In this document: positions 6,789 through 13,818 of the stretch, one piece after another
Position numbering within the stretch: the first letter of the stretch is position 1
Layout: the number at the start of each line of letters is the position of its first letter
From: JAENVT01 sp031430695
Lineage (GTDB): Bacteria; Actinomycetota; Acidimicrobiia; Acidimicrobiales; Ilumatobacteraceae
Assembly: GCA_031430695.1 (NCBI GenBank)
Contig: JANPBZ010000204.1
Span: 1 to 18,402, forward strand
Direction of reading: 5' to 3'
DNA: 18,402 nt
Notes under the pieces: generated by a model
What the model was told of the DNA's origin: nothing
The model's database searches: none
The model's input: the letters and a program-made list of their open reading frames with translations, nothing else
Made by a program: the position numbers and the translations under genes

Positions 6789-8204
6789 ATGAATTCCTCA
6801 CCTCAGACACTCGCCCAGAAACTCTGGGAGCGGCACGTGGTGCATTCGGCGCCTGACGAACCCGATCTGCTGTACATCGACCTGCATCTCGTCCACGAGG
6901 TCACCAGCCCACAGGCCTTCGACGGGCTGCGACTGTCGGGTCGGCCCGTGCGTCGGCCCGACCTCACGGTGGCCACCGAAGACCACAACGTTCCGACCGC
7001 CGACATCGACCAGCCAATCGCAGATCCGATCTCGGCCCGCCAGGTCGAGGTGCTGCGCGAGAACACCAAGGAGTTCGGGATCGTCAACTTCCCGATGGGC
7101 GACCCCAACCAGGGCATCGTGCACGTGATCGCGCCCGAGCAGGGGCGCACGCTGCCGGGCATGACCGTCGTGTGCGGCGACAGCCATACCGCAACCCACG
7201 GCGCGTTCGGGGCGCTGGCGTTCGGCATCGGGACCAGCGAGGTCGAGCACGTGCTGGCCACGCAGACCTTGCCGCAATCTCGACCGAAGTGGATGAGCGT
7301 CACGGTCGACGGTCAGATCCCAGCAGGCGTCACGGCCAAGGACATCATCCTCGCCATCATCGGCCGGATCGGCACGGGGGGTGGGATCGGTCACGTCATC
7401 GAGTACTGCGGCTCGGCAATCCGAGCACTATCGATGGAGGGCCGCATGACGGTGTGCAACATGTCGATCGAGGCTGGCGCCAAGGCAGGGTTGATCGCAC
7501 CCGACGACACAACATTCGAGTACCTGAACGGTCGCGCCAACGCTCCGCAGGGAAGCGAGTGGGACGCGGCGGTCGCCGATTGGCGTTCGCTGGTGACCGA
7601 CGATGGCGCCGTCTTCGACAAGGCGGTCGTCATCGATGCGGCAACCCTTCGACCACACATCACGTGGGGCACCAACCCTGCCCAAGTCACGACGATTGAC
7701 GGCAGCGTGCCGTCTCCCGATGACTTTGCAGATGCAACAACACGCGAGACCGTTTCGCGGTCCCTCGAGTACATGGGCCTCGCGGCCGGCACGCGCATGC
7801 GCGACATCGCGGTTGACACAGTGTTCATCGGCAGCTGCACCAACAGTCGGATCGAGGACCTGCGCGCTGCGGCCGCAGTGTTGCAGGGACGATCGGTCAC
7901 GGTGCCGCGCGTGATGGTGGTTCCGGGCAGTCATGCCGTGAAAGCCGAGGCCGAGGCTGAAGGGCTGCACCTCGTGTTCCGCGCCGCAGGCGCCGACTGG
8001 CGCGAGCCGGGTTGCAGCATGTGCCTGGCGATGAATCCCGACAAGCTGGCGCAGGGCGAGCGTTCGGCCAGCACCAGCAATCGTAACTTCGAAGGCCGGC
8101 AGGGTCGTGGCGGTCGCACCCACCTGGTCTCCCCCGCCGTTGCGGCCGCCACTGCTGTCCTCGGCCACTTCGGCACACCCGACGATCTAGGAGCGCTGCA
8201 ATGA
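6789..8204 (+). CDS. leuC: 3-isopropylmalate dehydratase, large subunit
   Basis: LeuC (471 residues, normal length) forms with LeuD the enzyme that converts 2-isopropylmalate to 3-isopropylmalate in leucine synthesis in the cytoplasm. The [4Fe-4S] ligands are visible as Cys350 (FIGSCTNSR), Cys409 and Cys412 (GCSMC). Substrate motifs include DLHLVHEVTSPQAF (~31-44), EDHNVPT (~64), VVCGDSHTATHGAFG (127-141) and EGRMTVCNMSIE (217-228). ATG 6789 is preceded by GAG at 6781-6783 within the operator palindrome. It overlaps leuD by 4 bp. Confidence 0.98.
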   Translation: MNSSPQTLAQKLWERHVVHSAPDEPDLLYIDLHLVHEVTSPQAFDGLRLSGRPVRRPDLTVATEDHNVPTADIDQPIADPISARQVEVLRENTKEFGIVNFPMGDPNQGIVHVIAPEQGRTLPGMTVVCGDSHTATHGAFGALAFGIGTSEVEHVLATQTLPQSRPKWMSVTVDGQIPAGVTAKDIILAIIGRIGTGGGIGHVIEYCGSAIRALSMEGRMTVCNMSIEAGAKAGLIAPDDTTFEYLNGRANAPQGSEWDAAVADWRSLVTDDGAVFDKAVVIDAATLRPHITWGTNPAQVTTIDGSVPSPDDFADATTRETVSRSLEYMGLAAGTRMRDIAVDTVFIGSCTNSRIEDLRAAAAVLQGRSVTVPRVMVVPGSHAVKAEAEAEGLHLVFRAAGADWREPGCSMCLAMNPDKLAQGERSASTSNRNFEGRQGRGGRTHLVSPAVAAATAVLGHFGTPDDLGALQ

Positions 8205-8785
8205 AGTCTGTGCATGTCATCTCGGGACGCGGGGTGCCTCTGCGGCGCAGCGACGTCGATACCGATCAGATCATCCCGGCCGAGTGGCTGAAACGTGTCG
8301 AGCGCACCGGATTCGAGAAGGGCCTGTTCTCGACGTGGCGCGATGATCGCAACTTCGTGCTCAACGACGAGCGCTACGTCGGCGCCTCGATCCTGGTGGC
8401 CGGGCCCAGCTTCGGAGTGGGCTCATCACGCGAGCACGCCGTGTGGGCCATCCAGCAGGGTGGGTTCGATGCCGTCATCGCGCCCAGCTTCAGCGACATC
8501 TTCAGCAACAACTGCGCCAAGAACGGGCTCGTCCCCGTGGTCGTTCCGGAGGCAACCGTCGAAGAGATATGGGCAGCGATCGAGGCCGACCCGTCGACGG
8601 AGATCACCGTCGACGTCGAACGTCTCAGCGTCGAGGTGCCCGCCGCCGGTATTGCCCACTCGTTCCCGATGGCCCCGCAAACCCAATATCGGTTCCTCAA
8701 CGGCCTCGACGACGTCGGCATCACCCTGACGCATGTCGACGAGATCACCAGCTTCGAGCAGCACCGCCCCGCCTGGCTCCGCTGA
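8201..8785 (+). CDS. leuD: 3-isopropylmalate dehydratase, small subunit
   Basis: LeuD (194 residues, normal length) is the swivel-domain partner of LeuC. Family signatures include VDTDQIIPAEWLKRV (~19-33), ILVAGPSFGVGSSREHAVWA (~65-84) and PSFSDIFSNNCAKNGL (~95-110). The ATG overlaps the leuC stop (ATGA at 8201-8204) and is preceded by AGGAG at 8189-8193 with 7 nt spacing. Translation is therefore probably coupled to leuC, which suits the 1:1 complex. No leuB is present in the window. Confidence 0.98.
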   Translation: MKSVHVISGRGVPLRRSDVDTDQIIPAEWLKRVERTGFEKGLFSTWRDDRNFVLNDERYVGASILVAGPSFGVGSSREHAVWAIQQGGFDAVIAPSFSDIFSNNCAKNGLVPVVVPEATVEEIWAAIEADPSTEITVDVERLSVEVPAAGIAHSFPMAPQTQYRFLNGLDDVGITLTHVDEITSFEQHRPAWLR

Positions 8786-8818
8786 GCACGGGTTCGGGCG
8801 AGGTCGGGCTGACTTCCA

Positions 8819-8857
8819 TGTCAGCTCCTTGAACGACTGTCGTTCCATGAGCTGACA
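8819..8857. terminator. Nested palindrome between convergent leuD and helicase genes
   Basis: The outer arms TGTCAGCTC and GAGCTGACA (9 bp, perfect) enclose inner arms GAACGA and TCGTTC (6 bp, perfect, 3-nt loop CTG). They are separated by a 3x3 internal loop (CTT/CAT). It sits in the 122-bp gap between two converging genes, where a two-way terminator is expected. There is no T-rich tail on either side, so it would be an atypical terminator. A protein-binding or mobile-repeat origin is also possible. Confidence 0.55.
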
Positions 8858-8907
8858 CAGAACGTTCGAGGCACTGATCGGCGGTCAAGTACGCCGAGTG
8901 CCCGGAC

Positions 8908-10194
8908 TCAGGTGGTTTCGAAGTCGGGGAGGTTTCGCAGCTTCGGGTTGTTCGAGAACACCTCGATCGGCGGCGCCACGTCGAGGCGCAGCGCCCGCTG
9001 CAGGATTCGCACTTGTGTGTGCTGGTTGTACTCGGCCATGGTGACCGCCCAACCATCGCGACCGGCACGTGCGGTACGTCCGCTGCGGTGCAGGTAATCC
9101 TTGCCGTCGGGTGCGGGTTCGTAGTGGATCACGACGCCGATGTCGTCGATGTCGATGCCGCGGGCGGCGACATCGGTGGCCACAAGCACGCTCAGTTCAC
9201 CGTCGGAGAAGCGCCGCATGGCCTTTTCGCGGGCCACTTGGGCCAGGTCGCCGTGAATCGCCATCGCCTGCACGCCGAGATCCTGTAGCGATCGCTCGAC
9301 ACGGTCGCATGTGCGCTTGGTCTGGCAGAACACCAACGTCTTGCCCATGCTCGAGGCGATCGCCTGCACCACCTTGTCCTTGTCCATGTGATGCACGGCG
9401 AGAAAGAGGTGATGCATGGTGCCGACGGTGTCGGTGGCCGAATCGATCGCCACCTCGATGGGGTCGTTCATGTATCGACGGACGAGGTGCCCGACGTCGC
9501 CGTCGAGGGTGGCCGAGAACAACATCGTCTGATGCGCACCCGTGACCTTGCGCAGGATCCACTCGACCTGTGGGGTGAATCCATCGTCGGCCATGCGATC
9601 GGCTTCATCGAGTACGACGATCTCGACCTTGTTGAGGTCGAGCTCGTTTTCCTTCAAGAGGTCGATCAATCGCAACGGGGTCGCCACGATCACGTCGACC
9701 CCGCGATTGAGCACGTCGATCTGCTGATGTCGTGACGCACCGCCGTACACGGCCAGGACGGTGCGGTTGCAGCCGGCGGCGACCGGCGCCAGCACCTCAG
9801 CGACCTGCAATGCCAGCTCGCGGGTCGGCACGAGCACCATGGCCAGCGGGCGTCGAGCGTCGGCTTCACCCGACAATCGGGCGAGCATCGGCACACCGAA
9901 TGCCAACGTCTTGCCGGAACCCGTCTTTGCTCTGCCACACACATCGCGACCCGTCAACGCAACGGGGATCGCCTTGGTCTGGATAGCGAACGGAGTGGTG
10001 AACCCGGCGGCGGCGAGTCCCATGTCCACTTCGGTGGGCACACCGATATCGACGAAGGCGGTGGGGATGTACGCGTCGGGATCGATGGTGATGGTGGGGG
10101 ATTCGACCGGAGTGCGGGCTGGACTTGGTGTGGGTTTGCGGCGCCGACGCCGCGCTGCCCCAGGTGGGCGGGAGTGTTCAGACATGTCGAGCAT
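8908..10194 (-). CDS. DEAD-box ATP-dependent RNA helicase
   Basis: From ATG 10194 the protein has 428 residues and all core helicase motifs. These are a Q-motif region (FTTPFAIQTKAIP, ~65-77), Walker A AKTGSGKT (89-96), PTRELA (~123), TPLR (~172; usually TPGR), DEAD (196-199), SAT (227-229), a domain 2 segment VLVATDVAARGID (~336-348) and HRSGRTAR (369-376). The N-terminus is a short basic tail (ARRRRRKP) and there is no long C-terminal RNA-binding extension. It unwinds RNA duplexes, typically in ribosome assembly or mRNA decay. An ATG at 10185 is an equal start candidate. The ORF could reach 10299, but that would cross the start of the divergent synthetase gene. No SD is obvious. Confidence 0.95.
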   Translation of the reverse strand: MLDMSEHSRPPGAARRRRRKPTPSPARTPVESPTITIDPDAYIPTAFVDIGVPTEVDMGLAAAGFTTPFAIQTKAIPVALTGRDVCGRAKTGSGKTLAFGVPMLARLSGEADARRPLAMVLVPTRELALQVAEVLAPVAAGCNRTVLAVYGGASRHQQIDVLNRGVDVIVATPLRLIDLLKENELDLNKVEIVVLDEADRMADDGFTPQVEWILRKVTGAHQTMLFSATLDGDVGHLVRRYMNDPIEVAIDSATDTVGTMHHLFLAVHHMDKDKVVQAIASSMGKTLVFCQTKRTCDRVERSLQDLGVQAMAIHGDLAQVAREKAMRRFSDGELSVLVATDVAARGIDIDDIGVVIHYEPAPDGKDYLHRSGRTARAGRDGWAVTMAEYNQHTQVRILQRALRLDVAPPIEVFSNNPKLRNLPDFETT

Positions 10195-10286
10195 GGAGGG
10201 TACCGCCGCGTGAGCCTGTTCGCCTTCGGCGTCCCGTCTCACCCACGACCACGGGAGGGCGGCGAGAATCGGCAACAATTCGGACC

Positions 10287-11840
10287 ATGAAGGTCGCACT
10301 CACCGTCAACGACTTCCTCCGACGAGCCGAGCAGATCTACCCGCATCGCGAGGCCATCGTCGACGAGCCGGTACAGCCAGCCGAATCGTGGGGAGCAATC
10401 ACCTACGCGGAGATGGCCGCGCGTGCCAGGGCCCAGGCGGCCGCACTCGACGCGATGGGAGTCGGCGCTGGCGAGCGTGTTGCCATCGTCAGCCACAATT
10501 CGGCACGCCTGCTCACCGCCCTGTTCGGGGTCAGCGGCTCGGGCCGGGTACTGGTGCCGATCAACTTCCGACTGGTCGCCGAAGAAGTGAAGTACATCGT
10601 CGAGCACTCGGGCGCCCGTGTGCTGATGGTCGATCCGGAGCTCGACGAGGCCCTCGCCGACGTCCACTGCGAGCGGCGGTACGTGATCGGCGGCGACAAC
10701 GACGCGCCGACAACCCATGCCGAGCTACAACCTTGGGAGTACGACGAGGACGCAACCGCCACCATCAACTACACCAGCGGCACGACGGCCCGGCCGAAGG
10801 GCGTTCAGCTGACCCATCGCAACATCTGGCTCAACGCCACGACGTTCGGTTGGCAACTCGGCATCACCGATCGCGACGTGTACCTCCATACCCTCCCGCA
10901 GTTCCACTGCAACGGCTGGGGCGTGCTGTACGCAGTCACCGGCATGGGCGGCAAGCACGTCATCATCCGCAAGATCGACGGTGCCGAGATCCTGCGACGG
11001 GTCGACCAGCACGGCGTGACGTTGATGTGCGGTGCGCCGGCCGTGGCCAACGCCATACTCGATGCCGCGTCGTCGTGGGACGGACCAATTCCCGGCAGCG
11101 GATCCACTCGAATGGTCATCGCCGGCGCTCCCCCGCCGACACGCACCATCGAGCGCATCGAGACCGAGCTCGGCTGGGAATTCATCCAGATCTACGGGCT
11201 CACCGAAACCACGCCGCTGCTGACGATGAATCGCAGGCGCGCCGAGTTCGACGCTCTCTCGCCCGCCGATCGGGCGGTCAAGCTCAGCCGTGCGGGCGCC
11301 CCGGCCATCGGCGTGGAAGTACGCATCTCGCCCGATGGAGAAGTACTGGCCCGCGGCAATCACATCATGGCCGGATACTGGAACCAGCCCGACGCCACCG
11401 CAGACGCCATCCGGACCGCCGACGACGACCCGAACGGACCGTCGTGGTTCCGTACCGGCGACGGCGGCAAGATCGATGACGACTACTACCTCAGCATCAT
11501 CGACCGGAAGAAAGACGTGATCATCTCCGGCGGGGAAAACGTCAGCTCGATCGAGGTCGAGGATGCGATCTTCAGCCATCCCGAGGTGTCCGAGGTTGCG
11601 GTCATCGGTGTACCCGACGAGAAATGGGGCGAGATGGTGATGGCCCTGGTCGTGATGGTCGAAGGGTCGTCCGTGACCGGGGACGACCTGATCGCGTACA
11701 CCAAGACCAAGTTGGCCGGATACAAGTGCCCAAAGGCCATCGAGTTTCGCGAGGCTCTGGCCCGCACCGCGACAGGCAAGCTGCAGAAGTTCAAGCTGCG
11801 CGAGCCGTACTGGGACGGCAAGACCAGGCAAGTCAACTAG
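10287..11840 (+). CDS. Acyl-CoA synthetase (AMP-forming, fatty-acid CoA ligase type)
   Basis: The 517-residue ANL-superfamily enzyme activates a carboxylic acid with ATP to an acyl-adenylate and then to the CoA thioester. Visible motifs are the P-loop NYTSGTTARPKG (161-172), YGLTETTP (303-310), the TGD Asp392, the hinge DRKKD (406-410) with IISGGENVSSIEVE (412-425), and the C-terminal catalytic Lys498 in ATGKLQK. Overall layout resembles medium/long-chain FadD-type ligases; chain length cannot be read from the sequence. The start is ATG 10287; the frame is open further upstream but that part runs into the divergent helicase. There is no clear SD, so it may be leaderless. Confidence 0.93.
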   Translation: MKVALTVNDFLRRAEQIYPHREAIVDEPVQPAESWGAITYAEMAARARAQAAALDAMGVGAGERVAIVSHNSARLLTALFGVSGSGRVLVPINFRLVAEEVKYIVEHSGARVLMVDPELDEALADVHCERRYVIGGDNDAPTTHAELQPWEYDEDATATINYTSGTTARPKGVQLTHRNIWLNATTFGWQLGITDRDVYLHTLPQFHCNGWGVLYAVTGMGGKHVIIRKIDGAEILRRVDQHGVTLMCGAPAVANAILDAASSWDGPIPGSGSTRMVIAGAPPPTRTIERIETELGWEFIQIYGLTETTPLLTMNRRRAEFDALSPADRAVKLSRAGAPAIGVEVRISPDGEVLARGNHIMAGYWNQPDATADAIRTADDDPNGPSWFRTGDGGKIDDDYYLSIIDRKKDVIISGGENVSSIEVEDAIFSHPEVSEVAVIGVPDEKWGEMVMALVVMVEGSSVTGDDLIAYTKTKLAGYKCPKAIEFREALARTATGKLQKFKLREPYWDGKTRQVN

Positions 11841-11852
11841 CCCGAAACACGG

Positions 11853-11890
11853 GGGTGCAGTTGGCTGCGCACCCAGTCAGTCGCACTGAC
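11853..11890 (+). terminator. Tandem hairpins after the acyl-CoA synthetase gene
   Basis: Two stem-loops follow the stop codon at 11838-11840. The first is GGGTGC/GCACCC (11853-11858 with 11869-11874, 10-nt loop). The second is GTCAGT-CGC-ACTGAC (11876-11890, perfect 6-bp stem, 3-nt loop). There is no T tract, as is often the case in high-GC actinobacteria. The likely role is 3' end formation. Confidence 0.5.
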
Positions 11891-12033
11891 CGATCGAGCA
11901 GGAAAACCGCCTGATGAATCAAATAGTAGTTGAGCGCGTCGCACGCCGTTAGCGTCCGTCAGCCTGTGCCGGACAGCCCGGCCAGAAAGGAAACGATCTC
12001 ACCCCCCAACACGTCTTCGAGGAGGCGCACGTC
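11891..12033 (+). promoter_or_regulatory. 5' region of the small ORF and hss
   Basis: This is a non-coding stretch of about 140 bp ahead of the small ORF. It begins with a fairly AT-rich patch (AAATAGTAGTTGAG around 11921-11934), where a promoter would be expected. I find no well-spaced -35/-10 pair. A possible stem GTCCG/CGGAC (11954-11958 with 11970-11974) and CTGT/ACAG inside it could fold in the leader RNA. I recognise no known riboswitch. It ends in the strong SD GAGGAGG (12019-12025). Confidence 0.35.
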
Positions 12034-12168
12034 ATGGAAGCATTCGACGGGACAACGACGTCCGGCCGCAAGGGAATCGCATACGACTGGCAGTCATTGC
12101 TGGTGTCTGCTGAAACAGCAACGCTCGACTTCGAGCTGGCGTCGATGACCCCGGAGTACGCCGAATAA
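12034..12168 (+). CDS. Small protein upstream of homospermidine synthase (44 aa)
   Basis: ATG 12034 is preceded by GAGGAGG (12019-12025) with an 8-nt spacer, the best SD in the window. The frame runs 44 codons to TAA at 12166-12168, and hss starts at 12171, only 2 nt later, without its own SD. This suggests that hss translation is coupled to the small ORF. The product begins MEAFDGTTTSGRKG and continues AYDWQSLLVSAETATLDFEL. It is mildly acidic, with no Cys, no signal and no membrane segment. I do not recognise a family. It could be a small partner of the enzyme, a regulatory leader or a remnant. Three-base codon bias and the ribosome site favour a translated gene. Confidence 0.6.
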   Translation: MEAFDGTTTSGRKGIAYDWQSLLVSAETATLDFELASMTPEYAE

Positions 12169-12170
12169 CC

Positions 12171-13622
12171 ATGCGCCCCGAGCGTGTGTTGATCTTGGGT
12201 TGTGGCTCGGTTGCTCAGTGCACGTTGCCACTACTGATCCGCGATCTGGAGATTGATCCGCAGCACATCACGATCGTCGACGTGCTCGACAACCGCGCCC
12301 GCATCGCGGATTCGATCGCGCTCGGTGTCACGTGCCAGCAGGATCAGGTCACGCCCGAGAACATCGATACGTTCCTGTCGGTCAGAGTCGGACATGGCGA
12401 CCTGTTGCTCGATCTGGCGTGGAACATCGACAATCCAACCATTCTGCAATGGTGTCGCGACCACGGTGTGCGCTACCTGAACACCAGCGTCGAAGTGTGG
12501 GATCCATACGATGACATGGCATCGACTCATCCCCTCGATCGCACGCTGTACGTGCGTCACATGGATCTGCGCCGGATGATGGCCGGTTGGGGCGACAACA
12601 AGGGCGCGACCGCCGTGTTGGAACACGGCGCAAACCCGGGGCTGGTCAGTCACTTCACCAAGCAGGCGCTGACCGAAATTGCCAGCCGCATGCTGCTCGA
12701 TGGCCTCGCCACGGATGTCGGCGCGATCGAGGCGGCTCTTGCCACCGATGCCTATGCGACGCTGGCGATGCTGACCGGAACGAAAGTCATCCACGTCGCC
12801 GAACGTGACACCCAGATCAGCGACGTCCCCAAAGAGGTCGACGAGTTCGTCAACACCTGGTCGGTCGACGGGTTCTTCGAGGAGGGCGTCGCCCCGGCCG
12901 AACTCGGCTGGGGAACCCACGAGAAGCGACTGCCCCCCAACGCCTACGTCCACCACGGCTACGGCCCCTGCAATCAGATCTGCATAGCCCGACCGGGTAT
13001 GGAGACGTGGGTCCGGTCGTGGGTGCCAGCCGGCGAGATCCGCGGCATGGTCGTGCGCCACGGCGAGGCGTTGACGATCAGCGACCACCTCACCGTGTGG
13101 GGCGACGACGGCAACCCGCTGTACCGCCCGACCGTGCACTACGCCTACTGCCCCTCCGACGCGGCGATCAGCAGCGTGCTCGAACTGCGCATGCGCAATT
13201 GGAAGATGCAGTCTCGGCAGCGGATCCTGAACGACGTAATCGTCAGTGGCGTCGAGGAGCTCGGAGTGCTGTTGATGGTCCATCCGTACCGGTCGTGGTG
13301 GACGGGGTCGCTGCTGTCGATCGACGAGGCCCGAGCGATCCTGCCCCACCAGAGCGCAACGACATTGCAGGTCGCCGGTTCGATCATCGCCACGGTCGCC
13401 TGGATGATCGAACATCCGAACGAGGGTGTCTGTGTGCCCGACGACCTTCCCTGGCGCGATGTGCTCGACGTCGCATCGCGCTACCTGGGCACATTGCACT
13501 CTGCGGCGGCCGATTGGGATCCGCTGATCACACGCAACGATCTGTTCGCCGGATTCGCCAACGATGCCGACGCTCTCGATCGCAGTGACCCATGGCAGTT
13601 CAGCAACTTCCTCATCGCCTAG
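12171..13622 (+). CDS. hss: Homospermidine synthase
   Basis: HSS makes the polyamine sym-homospermidine from two putrescines (or putrescine and spermidine) using NAD+ as a recycled cofactor. The 483-residue protein starts with a Rossmann motif LILGCGSVAQCTLPLL (7-22). It follows Blastochloris viridis HSS closely as I remember that sequence: Glu108 (VEVW), Asn155 (HGANPGLVS), Glu211 (HVAERDTQ), Trp230 (NTWSVDGF, matching the Trp229 of the Blastochloris enzyme), AELGWGT (243-249), HYAY (323-326), ELGVLL (363-368) and a closing SDPWQF (472-477). It belongs to the saccharopine-dehydrogenase-like superfamily; carboxynorspermidine synthase is the nearest alternative but lacks this layout. No decarboxylase supplying putrescine is in the window. 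Confidence 0.93.
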   Translation: MRPERVLILGCGSVAQCTLPLLIRDLEIDPQHITIVDVLDNRARIADSIALGVTCQQDQVTPENIDTFLSVRVGHGDLLLDLAWNIDNPTILQWCRDHGVRYLNTSVEVWDPYDDMASTHPLDRTLYVRHMDLRRMMAGWGDNKGATAVLEHGANPGLVSHFTKQALTEIASRMLLDGLATDVGAIEAALATDAYATLAMLTGTKVIHVAERDTQISDVPKEVDEFVNTWSVDGFFEEGVAPAELGWGTHEKRLPPNAYVHHGYGPCNQICIARPGMETWVRSWVPAGEIRGMVVRHGEALTISDHLTVWGDDGNPLYRPTVHYAYCPSDAAISSVLELRMRNWKMQSRQRILNDVIVSGVEELGVLLMVHPYRSWWTGSLLSIDEARAILPHQSATTLQVAGSIIATVAWMIEHPNEGVCVPDDLPWRDVLDVASRYLGTLHSAAADWDPLITRNDLFAGFANDADALDRSDPWQFSNFLIA

Positions 13623-13626
13623 CACG

Positions 13627-13655
13627 TTGACAATGCGGACGAACGCGGGCAGACT
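13627..13655 (+). promoter_or_regulatory. leuA leader promoter
   Basis: A perfect TTGACA (13627-13632) is followed after 17 bp by CAGACT (13650-13655), a weak -10. The expected start, 7 nt further on, falls at 13663, which is the A of an ATG. That would make the leader peptide leaderless. It sits 4 bp after the hss stop. Confidence 0.6.
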
Positions 13656-13662
13656 GATGCCG

Positions 13663-13698
13663 ATGTCGGCCACTCGCACCCTCCTTCTGCTTATGTAG
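13663..13698 (+). CDS. leuA leader peptide with four consecutive Leu codons
   Basis: The ORF encodes MSATRTLLLLM and stops at TAG 13696-13698. An in-frame ATG at 13657 would add Met-Pro. The run CTC CTT CTG CTT (13681-13692) gives four leucines in a row directly ahead of a strong hairpin, a terminator and the gene for the first step of leucine synthesis. This is the classical design of an amino acid attenuator: ribosomes stall on Leu codons when charged tRNA-Leu is scarce. Actinobacterial leuA genes are known to use this kind of control. The predicted transcript start coincides with its ATG. Confidence 0.82.
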   Translation: MSATRTLLLLM

Positions 13699-13727
13699 GG
13701 CAAGCGCCGCGTACTTCGCGCTTGCCC
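13698..13727 (+). promoter_or_regulatory. leuA attenuator hairpin 1
   Basis: GGGCAAGCGC and GCGCTTGCCC form a perfect 10-bp stem with a 10-nt loop that starts on the last base of the leader stop codon. With one bulged G (13728) it could extend by GTA/TAC, taking bases 13730-13731 of the terminator. A ribosome at the stop codon would cover its left arm. One stalled on the Leu codons would leave it free. Confidence 0.75.
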
Positions 13728-13729
13728 GT

Positions 13730-13766
13730 ACCCCCCGCCGGTTGGCCGGGGGGTTCTTCATTTTTC
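13730..13766 (+). terminator. leuA attenuator / intrinsic terminator
   Basis: The left arm ACCCCCCGCC pairs with GGC-C-GGGGGGT around a GGTT loop (one bulged C), spanning 13730-13754. It is followed by a T-rich stretch ending in TTTTT (13761-13765). It is the only textbook rho-independent terminator in the window. It stands 53 bp before leuA and 32 nt after the leader stop codon. Confidence 0.85.
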
Positions 13767-13818
13767 CAGCCCATCTCGATCGTCGTTTCCACCCCACTCT
13801 TGTTCCAGAAAGCCAATC

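Noticed and set aside
10195..10299. N-terminal extension of the DEAD-box helicase
   Set aside because: It would cross the start of the divergent acyl-CoA synthetase and adds no family sequence. Starts at 10194 or 10185 fit better.
10725..11831. 368-codon minus-strand ORF opposite the acyl-CoA synthetase
   Set aside because: The plus strand carries all adenylation motifs; the opposite frame has no recognisable features.
11891..12033. Possible riboswitch ahead of the small ORF and hss
   Set aside because: Only short weak stems are visible and no known aptamer core is recognised.
11930..12148. 72-codon ORF upstream of hss in another frame
   Set aside because: It is rich in Ser/Arg in the way of an out-of-frame reading and has no SD. 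It overlaps the 12034-12168 ORF, which has a strong SD.
12231..13703. 490-codon minus-strand ORF opposite hss
   Set aside because: It is the antisense shadow of hss, a common effect of high GC at third positions. It also covers the leuA leader promoter and shows no domain signature.
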